Source of the DNA: Porticoccus sp950063125
GTDB taxonomy: Bacteria; Pseudomonadota; Gammaproteobacteria; Pseudomonadales; Porticoccaceae
Reading direction: 5' to 3' (one strand)
Length of the DNA stretch: 64,000 nt
Assembly: GCF_963973895.1 (NCBI RefSeq)
Contig: NZ_CAXBBF010000001.1
A program made the position numbers and the translations under genes. The notes beneath the pieces are model-generated. The model saw only the letters and a program-made list of their open reading frames with translations, ran no database searches and was not told the origin of the DNA. Numbering within the stretch: position 1 is the stretch's first letter; every line of letters starts with the position of its first letter. Positions 34,538-43,324 of the stretch are shown piece after piece.

Positions 34538-35803
34538 ATGGCCGTTATTTGCAAAACAGTTGAAGAGGCATTGGCACCGATAAAATCCGGCGACAGGGTC
34601 TGGTGCCACTCCATGGCGGCAACGCCCTACAGGCTCCTGGAAGCGCTGGCCGTACATGTTTTGAGCCTTGAAAACGTCACACTGCTTCAGCTTCACCTGG
34701 AGCATGCAGAAGCGGTCTGCCAGCCCCAACTTGAAGGGCATTTGCGCAATCGCTGTTATTTCGTCAGCCACGGTACCCGGGAACTGGTGAATACCGGCAA
34801 GGCGGATTACGTGCCCATCTTCCTCTCCGAAATCCCCAAACTCTTGCGCAGCGGTCGCCAGCCCATTGATGTCGCACTGATTCAGGTGTCGCCCCCGGAC
34901 CGTCACGGCAATTGCTCGCTCGGTGTCTCCGTAGAGGCCACTCTGGCAGCCTGTAACGTGGCAAAAACCGTGATTGCCCAGATTAACCCGCAGATGCCCC
35001 GCACTCACGGTGATGCAGCCATTTCGTTGAAATCCATTGACTTCGTTGTGGAGATCGACAGCGAGATCCCCGCCTCTTCCCCTTCTGTGCCAAAGGACGA
35101 ACACCTGCAGATTGGTGGCCATGTGGCCGAGTTGATTCGCGATGGCGACTGCCTGCAAATGGGCATTGGCGCCATACCGGATGCGGTGCTGGCGCATCTC
35201 GGTAACCATCGACATCTGGGTATCCATACTGAAATGTTTTCCAGCGGTGTGCTGCCGCTGGTGGCATCGGGTGTCATAGACAACAGCAATAAGGTGATTC
35301 AGCCGGGTAAAATTGTCACCAGCTTTGTACTGGGTTCCGATGCCCTCTACGATTTTGTTGCTGATAACACCGAGGTGCTTTTTCTCGATGTGGAATATGT
35401 CAACAACCCGGCAGTCATTCGAAAAAATGCTCAGGTGGTATCGATCAACAGTGCGATTCAGATCGACCTGTCCGGTCAGGTCTGTGCGGATTCCATTGGC
35501 GGAAAGGTTTATTCGGGTTTTGGTGGGCAGGTGGATTTTGTCACTGGTTCCCAGCTTTCAGAGGGCGGTCGCTCTATCATTGCGATGCCATCCACGGCTC
35601 TCTCTGGCAGTCAATCGCGCATTGTCAGCCACCTCTCGGGCGGCGCCGGTGTGGTGACGTCGCGTGCCCAGGTGGATTTCATCGTGACCGAGTATGGTGT
35701 TGCACACCTGCATGGTCGCAGTCTTCGTGAGCGGGCCGAGCGATTGATTGCCATTGCACATCCGGATTTCCGGGAGGACCTGGCAAAATCTGTCAATTTC
35801 TAG
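34538..35803 (+). CDS. Acetyl-CoA hydrolase/transferase family CoA-transferase
   Basis: A cytosolic class I CoA-transferase of 421 residues (Cat1/4-hydroxybutyrate CoA-transferase group). The catalytic glutamate, which carries the acyl anhydride, is E232 in GIHTEMFSSG; QMGIGAIPDAV and the C-terminal TEYGVAHLHGRSLRERA block are typical. A very good ribosome site, GGAGGAAT, precedes the ATG. Members move CoA between acetate, succinate, 4-hydroxybutyrate or propionate; the acceptor cannot be read here. An acetate role would tie in with the acetate genes at the start of the window. Its stop codon shares the palindrome CTAG with the converging DUF3047 gene. Confidence 0.9.
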   Translation: MAVICKTVEEALAPIKSGDRVWCHSMAATPYRLLEALAVHVLSLENVTLLQLHLEHAEAVCQPQLEGHLRNRCYFVSHGTRELVNTGKADYVPIFLSEIPKLLRSGRQPIDVALIQVSPPDRHGNCSLGVSVEATLAACNVAKTVIAQINPQMPRTHGDAAISLKSIDFVVEIDSEIPASSPSVPKDEHLQIGGHVAELIRDGDCLQMGIGAIPDAVLAHLGNHRHLGIHTEMFSSGVLPLVASGVIDNSNKVIQPGKIVTSFVLGSDALYDFVADNTEVLFLDVEYVNNPAVIRKNAQVVSINSAIQIDLSGQVCADSIGGKVYSGFGGQVDFVTGSQLSEGGRSIIAMPSTALSGSQSRIVSHLSGGAGVVTSRAQVDFIVTEYGVAHLHGRSLRERAERLIAIAHPDFREDLAKSVNF

Positions 35804-36507
35804 TCACCGGCTTCGGGTGCAGCAGAAAACCAGATATCGCCATACCAGGCCCGTGCACTGAGACCGGTGTTGTCGGTATCGGTCATCAGGGCGACGGCCG
35901 CGATCTCCCCGGGATCTTCACCGAACAGACGTCGATAATCGGCCAGTACATCCCGTTGTTCCTGTACCCATTGATCCTGCAACCCGCGACTACCCCGGAC
36001 GGCGATCATTCGGGCATTTGAGGTAAAGGCATTGGGCCACTCACTGCCTGCGGGCTGATTGCTCGACCAGACATAATTGATCGCACGGGTGCGCCAGAAC
36101 CTCAGCCCGCCGGAAAATACCACATACAGCCGCGCCGGATAATCATCGCCGGCCTTGTGGCGCTCATTGTTGCCAGTCAGCAGGTCGTTGACTTTCCAGG
36201 ACCAGTTCAGCAGCGGCGTCTGTTTCAGATCAATTGCTATTTCCCGGTAAAGGCCCGAGGCGCTGGCGCGACTGTCAGCCCGCAGCACCTGTCGACCGTC
36301 ATCGGGAACCAGCGCATAATCGGTTTTTCCGGTAAACACTTTGGTGTTCCACTGATCGAGCTGACCTTCGGAAAAGTTGCCGACATCGATTCGGTCAACC
36401 TCGGCGAGTGCTATCCCCGAACAGGGCAACAGTGCAGTGATGAGCGAGATTTTCAGCCATACCGCCATTGCTCGACAGGTTGTTGGTGATGAAAGAGATG
36501 GGAGCAT
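35800..36507 (-). CDS. Exported DUF3047 protein
   Basis: A 235-residue protein with an N-terminal signal peptide (hydrophobic WLKISLITALLPCSGIALA) and a DUF3047 body: the stretch LNWSWKVND, then DDYPARLYVVFSGG, then IAVRGSR and a closing WYGDIWF. The fold is expected to be a beta-rich, carbohydrate-binding-like jelly roll exported to the periplasm, but the function of the family is unknown. The gene converges on the CoA-transferase and overlaps it by four bases. The start could be the ATG at 36507 or at 36468. Confidence 0.8.
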   Translation of the reverse strand: MLPSLSSPTTCRAMAVWLKISLITALLPCSGIALAEVDRIDVGNFSEGQLDQWNTKVFTGKTDYALVPDDGRQVLRADSRASASGLYREIAIDLKQTPLLNWSWKVNDLLTGNNERHKAGDDYPARLYVVFSGGLRFWRTRAINYVWSSNQPAGSEWPNAFTSNARMIAVRGSRGLQDQWVQEQRDVLADYRRLFGEDPGEIAAVALMTDTDNTGLSARAWYGDIWFSAAPEAGD

Positions 36508-36697
36508 AGGAATATCCGAACAAGGAGGGTAGCCTGGTCAGCTGTCCAATAAGGCAACAGGTTAGTGTGGATTGCGGGGCCGGGCAACTCGTCAGGCGCA
36601 TCGAAATCTGTAGGGCGGGAGCAAACGGTTTGATGATTGCTTCGTCAAAACAGGTAGCTTCGTATTTATGCAGCAATTACCAGGTGAACTCACGACC

Positions 36698-37012
36698 ATG
36701 GAGCGCCGCAGGCTTAAATACCTCGGGTTGGCATTGCTGCTGGCATTGTCACTGGGGATTGCACTCGCCCTGTACCTTGCTTCCGCAGTGGGTGCCGTGA
36801 TTGCACTGGTGGTCGGTTACCTTATCTGGAGATTATTTATTCTGTTGATTGATCGGCAGCTGGCATTGACCTGCAGTATTTGTCGGCGGCGGGGATTGGC
36901 CGAAATACCGGGGTTGCCCTGCCGACTGCCGGAATACCAATGCAGTGCATGCGGGGCACGCTTCAAGCAGGGCCATCCCATATCGGCGGTGCAAACCGAT
37001 AAAACCGACTGA
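36698..37012 (+). CDS. Small membrane protein with a Cys-pair cytosolic tail
   Basis: An unrecognised 104-residue protein. Two hydrophobic helices (about 9-29 and 32-52) are followed by a tail with CSIC and, about 25 residues later, CSAC, the spacing of a small zinc ribbon; a further Cys lies between. It starts MERRRLKYLG, so the tail is probably cytosolic. An in-frame ATG ten codons earlier (36668) has no ribosome site. It lies alone between the divergent DUF3047 gene and the converging DUF971 gene. Real but of unknown function. Confidence 0.55.
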   Translation: MERRRLKYLGLALLLALSLGIALALYLASAVGAVIALVVGYLIWRLFILLIDRQLALTCSICRRRGLAEIPGLPCRLPEYQCSACGARFKQGHPISAVQTDKTD

Positions 37013-37058
37013 ACAGCGACTTGCCAAGCCAGTTTGCAGCGTGGCGGAGATGAAACAC

Positions 37059-37448
37059 CTAATGCCGGGTAGGGCTGATCAACTTGACGACCTGGCGGTC
37101 CGGTTCGCGAAACTCTCCGGCTGCCTCCAGCGCTGAGAGATAATCCTGCCAGTAACTCTGGTAGTTGATGGCAAGGTCGCGCAGATAGTCCCAGGTGAAA
37201 ATACCGCTGTCGTGACCATCACTGAAGGTCACCTGCAGGGCATAGTTTCCCGAAGGGGCCACATGGGTGATACGGACACCATGTTTTCCCGACTGAAGTA
37301 TTCCCTGTCCCTTGCCGTGTCCGCGAACTTCCGCGCTGGGGGAGTGGACCCGCAAATACTCTCCGGTCAGTGTGAACCGGCTGCCATCAGCATACTCGAG
37401 CAGCAGGCTGCCTTCCTCAAGGTTCAGTTTGATTTTTTCTGGTGTCAT
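37059..37448 (-). CDS. DUF971 (gamma-butyrobetaine hydroxylase N-terminal-like) protein
   Basis: A cytosolic protein of about 129 residues made of the DUF971 domain alone, with LEYADGSRFTLTGEYLRVHSPSAEV at the start and FSDGHDSGIFTWDYLRDL in the middle, both hallmarks of the family. The start is the ATG at 37448 (MTPEKIKL); a GTG at 37457 is possible. It lies 44 bases after hslU, an arrangement conserved in pseudomonads. A role in iron-sulfur handling has been suggested for the family but is not established here. Confidence 0.85.
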   Translation of the reverse strand: MTPEKIKLNLEEGSLLLEYADGSRFTLTGEYLRVHSPSAEVRGHGKGQGILQSGKHGVRITHVAPSGNYALQVTFSDGHDSGIFTWDYLRDLAINYQSYWQDYLSALEAAGEFREPDRQVVKLISPTRH

Positions 37449-37492
37449 CGCGGCCACGCTGCCGGTGTTATCCGGCCCCTGTTATCCGGCAT

Positions 37493-38818
37493 CTACAGAA
37501 TGAATCGGGACAAATCTTCATCCCGGGAAATTTCATTCAGGTATTTATCGACATAGGCACTGTCAATATCGATGGGCTCGCTTTTTTCGCCGAGGTCAGA
37601 GGCTTCGAACGACATTTCCTCCAGCAGACGCTCCATGATGGTATGCAGGCGTCGGGCACCGATATTCTCCGTCCGCTCATTGACATCAAAGGCAATTTCC
37701 GCAATACGCTTTACGCCATCGGCGGTAAAGCGGATGCGGAGCTGTTCGGTCGCCAGCAGCTCCCGGTATTGCTCGGTCAGAGACGCGCTGGGCTCGGTTA
37801 GGATTCGTTCAAAGTCACCACTGGTGAGGGACTCAAGTTCTACCCTGATGGGCAACCTGCCCTGCAGCTCCGGAATCAGATCCGAGGGTTTTGAGAAGTG
37901 GAAGGCGCCGGAAGCGATAAACAGGATATGGTCGGTTTTGATCATGCCGTATTTGGTGGAGACCGTGCAGCCCTCAATCAACGGTAGTAAATCCCGCTGC
38001 ACACCTTCCCGGGAAATGTCGGTACCGGAGGTTTCGCCGCGCTTGGCCACCTTGTCAATTTCATCGATGAAAACAATGCCGTTCTGCTCTGCAACAGTTA
38101 CCGCGCGAACTTTCAGTTCGTCATCATTGACCAGTTTTACTGCTTCGTCCTCGGTGAGTTTTTTCATGGCCTGTGCCACGGTCATTTTTTGCCGACTGGT
38201 TTTGTTTTTCCCCAGGTTGGAAAACATGCTTTGCAGCTGGTTGGTCATCTCTTCCATGCCGGGCGGCGCCATGATTTCAACGCCCACCGGCGACGCATTG
38301 ACTTCGATTTCGATTTCCCGGTCATCCAGCTCGCCCTGGCGGAGCTTTTTGCGGAATACCTGCCGGGTACCTGACTCCGTTTCCGTCTGTTCCTTGTCCC
38401 GGGCAGGGGGCAACAGGACATCCAGGATACGCTCTTCGGCAGCGTCCATGGCGCGATGCTGGACCTTTTGCATTTCCTGTTCACGCAGCTGCTTCACCGA
38501 CGTCTCCACCAGATCGCGAATAATCGATTCCACATCCTTGCCCACATAGCCCACCTCGGTGAACTTGGTGGCTTCCACCTTGACAAAAGGCGCGTCTGCC
38601 AGCCGGGCCAGTCGACGGGCAATTTCAGTTTTACCCACCCCGGTGGGGCCGATCATCAGAATGTTCTTCGGTGTTACTTCATTGCGCAACTCCTCTCTGA
38701 GTTGCATGCGACGCCAGCGGTTGCGCAGGGCAATGGCTACAGCGCGCTTGGCTGCATCCTGCCCTATGATATGGCTGTCGAGTTCATGGACGATTTCACG
38801 AGGGGTCATATTGGACAT
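37493..38818 (-). CDS. hslU: ATP-dependent protease ATPase subunit HslU
   Basis: AAA+ unfoldase of the HslUV protease, forming hexameric rings on HslV in the cytosol. The 441-residue length, the N-terminal SNMTPREIVHELD, Walker A GPTGVGKTE (57-65), a Walker B NGIVFIDEIDKV and the sensor/arginine block ARRLHTIMERLLEE are all present. The closing IDSAYVDKYLNEISRDEDLSRFIL tail is the part that activates HslV. It lies 118 bases downstream of hslV and is probably transcribed from the heat-shock promoter before hslV. Confidence 0.98.
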   Translation of the reverse strand: MSNMTPREIVHELDSHIIGQDAAKRAVAIALRNRWRRMQLREELRNEVTPKNILMIGPTGVGKTEIARRLARLADAPFVKVEATKFTEVGYVGKDVESIIRDLVETSVKQLREQEMQKVQHRAMDAAEERILDVLLPPARDKEQTETESGTRQVFRKKLRQGELDDREIEIEVNASPVGVEIMAPPGMEEMTNQLQSMFSNLGKNKTSRQKMTVAQAMKKLTEDEAVKLVNDDELKVRAVTVAEQNGIVFIDEIDKVAKRGETSGTDISREGVQRDLLPLIEGCTVSTKYGMIKTDHILFIASGAFHFSKPSDLIPELQGRLPIRVELESLTSGDFERILTEPSASLTEQYRELLATEQLRIRFTADGVKRIAEIAFDVNERTENIGARRLHTIMERLLEEMSFEASDLGEKSEPIDIDSAYVDKYLNEISRDEDLSRFIL

Positions 38819-38936
38819 GTCTTGGTCTCTTGTTTCCGGTTGCCGTCAAACCCTCGGGCTGTAGCGGCAAATAATGGAGCCCAACCGGGCAGTGTGACAG
38901 TGGTAACAGGGCTTCGCTCTGCCAACACCCGGTTGA

Positions 38937-39476
38937 TCAGTAATCGAGTTGTTCAATCGTGCGGTTGTGATTGGTATAGATACAGATATCGCCGGCGATG
39001 GCGAGTCCCTTCTCGACGATATCTCTGGCACTCAGCTCGGTGTTGTCGAGCAGGGCGCGCGCCGCAGACTGGGCGAAAGGGCCACCTGAGCCAATGGCAA
39101 TCAGATCTTCTTCGGGCTGGATCACATCGCCGTTGCCGGTAATGATCAGCGAGGCTTCTTTGTCGGCTACCGCCAGCAAGGCTTCCAGTTTCCGGAGGAT
39201 ACGGTCCGAGCGCCAGTCTTTGGCCAACTCCACGGCGGCGCGGGTCAGGTTGCCGCTGTGCTGTTCCAGTTTGGCCTCGAATCGTTCGAAAAGTGTGAAG
39301 GCGTCGGCTGTGCCGCCGGCAAACCCGGCAATAATCTGATCTTTGTAAAGGCGGCGCACTTTGCGCGCGTTGCCTTTCATAACCGTATTGCCAAGGGTGA
39401 CCTGGCCGTCTCCGCCGATGACAACGGTGCCATTGCGGCGCACGGAGAGAATGGTGGTACCGCGATATTGTTCCAA
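38937..39476 (-). CDS. hslV: ATP-dependent protease peptidase subunit HslV
   Basis: Proteasome-like threonine peptidase of HslUV. The nucleophile is the first Thr of TTILSVRRNG, exposed after removal of the preceding residues. The TTG at 39476 is the best start: AGGAG lies six bases upstream and the product begins MEQYRGTTIL, the short propeptide form seen in beta- and some gammaproteobacteria. The ATG at 39500 would add eight residues that contain the ribosome site. Core motifs GGDGQVTLGNTVMKGNARKVR and ITGNGDVI follow. The protein is 179 residues. Confidence 0.95.
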   Translation of the reverse strand: MEQYRGTTILSVRRNGTVVIGGDGQVTLGNTVMKGNARKVRRLYKDQIIAGFAGGTADAFTLFERFEAKLEQHSGNLTRAAVELAKDWRSDRILRKLEALLAVADKEASLIITGNGDVIQPEEDLIAIGSGGPFAQSAARALLDNTELSARDIVEKGLAIAGDICIYTNHNRTIEQLDY

Positions 39477-39529
39477 AAGATTCTCCTGTGGATTATTCAT
39501 CCATCCAAAATAATTTTATACAGGGGCCT

Positions 39530-39556
39530 AGGTGGGGCCAAAATGCAGAAATTCAA
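39530..39556 (-). promoter_or_regulatory. Heat-shock (sigma-32-like) promoter for hslVU
   Basis: On the minus strand TTGAAT at 39556-39551, a 13-base spacer, and CCCCACCT at 39537-39530 match the sigma-32 consensus (TTGAAA, 13-15 bases, CCCCATNT). It lies about 55 bases before the hslV start, which is where a heat-shock promoter is expected. Confidence 0.6.
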
Positions 39557-39565
39557 CAGTGACAG

Positions 39566-39913
39566 TTACCCGATGTCATCCGTTGCCGGGTCTTCCCTGA
39601 GGTACAGTGCCCCGTTCTCGATGTGACAGGGCACCATGTCCAGGTATTGGCCGGCACAGGGCCCGGCGATGCATTGACCGCTGTCCATCTCAAATAAGGC
39701 GCCGTGCGTACTGCACTGAATGTATTGCCGGTCATAATCCAGAAAACGATCCGGCATCAAGTTCAAGGGTGCGCCCGTATGGGGGCAGTGGTTGCGATAA
39801 GCAAACAGTGCCTGTCCTCGCCTCACCACAAAACAGCTTGCCCCAGCGATCTTCAGTTCCCTGCTGCCCGGATTCGGTAGCTCTGCCAGATGGCAGAGCG
39901 GTTGTGCGGACAT
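39566..39913 (-). CDS. Rieske [2Fe-2S] ferredoxin-like protein
   Basis: A 115-residue Rieske protein without a signal peptide, so cytosolic. The cluster ligands are C43 and H45 in CPHTGAPL, and C67 and H70 in CSTHGALF; the usual PGS-like block is replaced by GPCAG. It resembles the stand-alone ferredoxins of Rieske oxygenase systems, but no oxygenase lies nearby. Its ATG overlaps the htpX stop by one base (TGATG), so the two are translationally coupled. Partner unknown. Confidence 0.88.
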   Translation of the reverse strand: MSAQPLCHLAELPNPGSRELKIAGASCFVVRRGQALFAYRNHCPHTGAPLNLMPDRFLDYDRQYIQCSTHGALFEMDSGQCIAGPCAGQYLDMVPCHIENGALYLREDPATDDIG

Positions 39914-40806
39914 CAGCCACCCCGGCGCAGTGTTTCAATGCGCTCGCTGAGGGGAGGGTGTGTCATGAACAGGCGCGAAGCATGTTCTTTCCAGCCACTG
40001 GAAATACCGAAAGCTGTAAGGGTATCCGGCATCTGGTTGGGCACGTGAGCCTGGGTTTCTTCCTGAAGTCGTTGCAGGGCCGAAATCATTGCCCCGCGAC
40101 TGGCCAGGTGTGCGCCACTGGCGTCGGCGCGGAATTCCCGCCAGCGGGAAAACCACATCACAATCATTGACGCAAAAATGCCCAATACCACCTGCAGCAC
40201 CATGACGATCATGAAGTAACCGATGCCGTGGCCACTGTTGTTTTTGAATACGGCCCTGTCGATAATCGAGCCGAGAATCCGGGCAAAAAACATCACAAAG
40301 GTATTCAGAACCCCTTGCACCAGTGACAGGGTTACCATGTCGCCATTGGCCACATGGCCAATTTCATGGGCCAGCACAGCGCGGACTTCCTCGCGATCAA
40401 AACGCTGCATCAACCCTGCGCTGACTGCAACCAGGGCATCGTTCCTGTTCCAGCCTGTGGCGAAGGCATTTGATTGCTGGGCCGGAAAAATGCCGACTTC
40501 GGGCATGCCGATGCCCGCTTTTTTTGCCAGATCGGCAACCGTTTCTTTCAGCCAGCGCTCCTCGGGGGTGCGCGGCTGGTCGATCAGTTGCACGCCGGTG
40601 GACCGCTTCGCCATCCACTTTGAGATAAGCAGCGAGATGAATGAGCCGGCAAAACCGAATATCCCGCACATGATCAGCAATCCGGTGAGGTTCCCCTGAA
40701 CCCCTTGGGCGGCAAGGTATTGCTCCAGTCCAAGTACTTTGAAAATGATGCTGAACAGCACCAGAATGGCAATGTTGGTGCCCAGAAAAAGCCCGATTCT
40801 TAACAC
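39913..40806 (-). CDS. htpX: Membrane metalloprotease HtpX
   Basis: Zinc metalloprotease of the inner membrane that degrades misfolded membrane proteins with FtsH. The start is the GTG at 40806, supported by AGGAGA eight bases upstream and by the product MLRIGLFLGTNIAILVLF, a normal HtpX N-terminus; the ATG at 40857 would add 17 charged residues. The zinc motif HEIGH is in VLAHEIGHVANGD, and four hydrophobic helices are present. At 297 residues it has the usual length. The Rieske gene overlaps its stop. Confidence 0.96.
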   Translation of the reverse strand: MLRIGLFLGTNIAILVLFSIIFKVLGLEQYLAAQGVQGNLTGLLIMCGIFGFAGSFISLLISKWMAKRSTGVQLIDQPRTPEERWLKETVADLAKKAGIGMPEVGIFPAQQSNAFATGWNRNDALVAVSAGLMQRFDREEVRAVLAHEIGHVANGDMVTLSLVQGVLNTFVMFFARILGSIIDRAVFKNNSGHGIGYFMIVMVLQVVLGIFASMIVMWFSRWREFRADASGAHLASRGAMISALQRLQEETQAHVPNQMPDTLTAFGISSGWKEHASRLFMTHPPLSERIETLRRGG

Positions 40807-41110
40807 GTGATCTCTCCTAGTGATGATGTCCGCCAGTATGGTGTCAACAACTGGCATCCCTGTAAGATGCGACTGGTTTCAAAAAATTCAACTGCCGGAT
40901 TGATGAATATCCCCGGGTGTCTTGTTGGAAGGCCTGTCATAAACTGTCAATGGTTGCTGTGGTAAAAAACAGTGGGAGACTATAGCAAAGATGACCGGTC
41001 GGCTCTCCAGAAGATTGATGGCTTCCTGTTCGGGACTGCAGTCACCCGGTAGCAATCCGATGTACTATGTGGGCAGGTTCCACTCTGAGTTCGCCAAAAC
41101 GAGGTCTGCC

Positions 41111-41572
41111 ATGGCAGCAATGAAACCGCTGATAATAATGCTGATGGCACTGAATGTGCTGTCCGGGTGCGCTCTATTGTCGTCGGGGCAGCCGCCGCCA
41201 GAAGTTCAGCTCAGCAATGTGGAACCTGCCGGACGACAGGGCCTTGAGCAGAGTTTTATGATCAGTTTGCGAATCCTCAACCACAGCAGTACACCACTGA
41301 ATATTTCCGGATTATCCTATAGCCTCAATTTGGAAGGACACAAGCTGATCAGCGGGGTAGCCGGGGGGCTTCAGCCCATTCCTCCGCACAGCCAGGTCGC
41401 CATTAAAGTCCCAGCCTCCACCAATCTGATCAGTGGTCTGAAAATCATTGGTGCCTTTATGGAAAAGAACAAGCAATCGGTGGATTTTGAACTGGAGACC
41501 CGGATCAGCATGGGCTGGTGGCGCATGCCCGTTACTGTGGTCGAATCGGGTTCGCTCGACTTGAGCCAATAA
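41111..41572 (+). CDS. LEA14-like lipoprotein
   Basis: An exported lipoprotein of 153 residues. The start is the ATG at 41111, with GAGG six bases upstream, giving a signal peptide IIMLMALNVLSGC with a lipobox ending at Cys20. The body resembles the LEA type-2 / water-stress (WHy) domain: VQLSNVEPAG, LRILNHSSTPLNISGLSYSLNLEG and a closing beta strand. Such domains bind or shield membranes and proteins; the precise job is unknown. In-frame ATGs upstream, down to 40991, would extend it without a signal peptide. The permuted papain-like gene follows after 28 bases. Confidence 0.75.
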   Translation: MAAMKPLIIMLMALNVLSGCALLSSGQPPPEVQLSNVEPAGRQGLEQSFMISLRILNHSSTPLNISGLSYSLNLEGHKLISGVAGGLQPIPPHSQVAIKVPASTNLISGLKIIGAFMEKNKQSVDFELETRISMGWWRMPVTVVESGSLDLSQ

Positions 41573-41600
41573 TCCCCCGGTTGCCTCGGATCAAACGAAC

Positions 41601-42386
41601 GTGATACTCCAGCGAATAGGTGAATGGTTAGCAAGCAAGCTGGCCGAGCCCAGATATCGCAGTACGATGCCAACCCGTACGGACTTGCTGGCGGCGACAC
41701 TTCGTCCCGGTGACGTATTGCTCGTGGAGGGGCTGAGTCGTTTCAGTATCGCCATCAAGTATCTCACCCAGTCTACCTGGTCTCATTCCGCACTCTATAT
41801 CGGTTCCTGGCAGGGACAGACGGGAATGCTGGTGGAGGTGGATGTGCGTGAAGGGGTCAGGCTGGTTCCGCTGAGTCATTTTTTTGGCCTTCAGGCACGT
41901 ATCTGTCGGCCGGTGAAACTGGATGAAAGCGAGATAACCGAGTTGATCGGCTATGCGACTGACAGGCTTGGCTATCATTACGACCTGAAAAATATTCTGG
42001 ACCTGATGAGGTATCTGATTCCGACACCCCCCGTGCCGAATCGATGGCGGCGGCGGATGCTGTCGCTGGGCAGTGGTGATCCCACCCGAGCCATCTGCTC
42101 GTCCCTGATTGCTCAGGCATTCCAGTCAATACGCTATCCGATTTTGCCTAAAGTAACCCTGGAAAAGGCCCTCGATCCCGATATGCAGGAAATCTATCAG
42201 GAAATTCTTCATATCCGGCACCACAGTCTTTTTGTGCCGAGGGACTTTGATCTGTCGCCCTATTTTGAAGTGATCAAACCGACCCTGGCAGCCGGTTTTG
42301 ATCCTCATCTGGTAACCTGGGGTGAACCGTCCGTTGAGCAGGAGGTGCAGCCGCAGCAGGCATCCCGGCATATATCGGCGGATTAA
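41601..42386 (+). CDS. YiiX/YebB-like permuted papain-fold hydrolase
   Basis: A 261-residue protein of the DUF830/YiiX type, a circularly permuted NlpC/P60 fold. The opening block RPGDVLLVEGLSRFS is followed by STWSHSALYIG, with the likely catalytic histidine, and ICSSLIAQAF, with the likely catalytic cysteine, near residue 165. The start is GTG at 41601. No signal peptide is obvious. Members hydrolyse amide bonds of peptidoglycan or lipid-linked substrates; the substrate here is unknown. It stands 28 bases after the LEA14-like gene and ends 11 bases from the converging mscS. Confidence 0.82.
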   Translation: MILQRIGEWLASKLAEPRYRSTMPTRTDLLAATLRPGDVLLVEGLSRFSIAIKYLTQSTWSHSALYIGSWQGQTGMLVEVDVREGVRLVPLSHFFGLQARICRPVKLDESEITELIGYATDRLGYHYDLKNILDLMRYLIPTPPVPNRWRRRMLSLGSGDPTRAICSSLIAQAFQSIRYPILPKVTLEKALDPDMQEIYQEILHIRHHSLFVPRDFDLSPYFEVIKPTLAAGFDPHLVTWGEPSVEQEVQPQQASRHISAD

Positions 42387-42397
42387 CAGGTAGCCAA

Positions 42398-43222
42398 TCA
42401 ACCCGCATTATCCAACAGACGAACCTCTCTCTGTGGGAAAGGTATGCTGATGTTGGCGTCATTGAGTGCCTGAAAAATCGCCCCGTTCACCCGGAACCGC
42501 GTTTCGTGAAAATGTTCTGTAGGCACCCAGAAACGCACCATGAAGTTAATCCCGCTATCACCAAAATTGTCGATGCCGATCAAAGGGTTCCGGGCCTCTG
42601 CGGCGCCCTGTTCTGCCAATACTGATTGCAGTACCCTGACCACGGTCTCCGGGTCAGAGTCGTAACTGACGCCCACCGTAGTTTCTGCCAGTTTGTTGGC
42701 AGCAGAGTTGTGCAGAATCTCGCCGACGATATGCCGGTTGGGAATGGTGATGCGCACATTGTCCTCATCCTTCAGGACGGTATAAGCGAGATGAACCTCG
42801 TCCACCAGTCCGGTTTCCCCCTTTACTGTGATGGTATCGCCCACGACGAATGGACGGGTAATGATAATATTCAGTCCCGCACCATAGTTGGAGAGCAGCC
42901 CCTGAACGGCCAGGCCGGCCCCCAGTGAAATGGCACCGATGGCGGCCACGAAAGGTGTCACACTGATACCGATTTTGCCGAGGGCAATAATGGCCACACC
43001 CACGAGAATGACAATTTTGACAAAGCTGGCGATAAAGCGGCTCAGGGTGATATCGAGGGATTTTTTCTCACACAGTCTAAGTGTTGCGGCCGATACTTTG
43101 GATGCCACAAACATGCCGATCAGGAAAACGATCAGTGCGCCAACCAACTGGAAGCTGTAGTTGACAAAAAATTGCACGATACTGTTGTAGATTGCCTCGA
43201 CTTGCTGAATTTCTTCCTGCAT
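42398..43222 (-). CDS. mscS: Small-conductance mechanosensitive channel MscS
   Basis: Inner-membrane channel of 274 residues that opens under high membrane tension to release solutes. It has the three-helix MscS layout: an N-terminal helix, a second one around IVILVGVAIIAL, then the pore helix AAIGAISLGAGLAVQGLLSNYGAG with its Gly/Ala pattern, followed by the beta domain (TRPFVVGDTITVKGETGLVDE) and the mixed C-terminal cage. A strong ribosome site (AGGAG nine bases before the ATG) supports the start. Confidence 0.96.
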   Translation of the reverse strand: MQEEIQQVEAIYNSIVQFFVNYSFQLVGALIVFLIGMFVASKVSAATLRLCEKKSLDITLSRFIASFVKIVILVGVAIIALGKIGISVTPFVAAIGAISLGAGLAVQGLLSNYGAGLNIIITRPFVVGDTITVKGETGLVDEVHLAYTVLKDEDNVRITIPNRHIVGEILHNSAANKLAETTVGVSYDSDPETVVRVLQSVLAEQGAAEARNPLIGIDNFGDSGINFMVRFWVPTEHFHETRFRVNGAIFQALNDANISIPFPQREVRLLDNAG

Positions 43223-43324
43223 GGGTGGTCACTCCTGCTGTGTTTTGGGCGAAGCATAGCAAAATACTATTCGGCATATTAAGGTGTTATTTTTCCGACA
43301 GGCTGTATTCCCGGTAAAACCTAC

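Noticed and set aside
34508..35227. Antisense frame opposite the CoA-transferase
   Set aside because: Frame shadow; the sense gene is well supported by motifs and a strong ribosome site.
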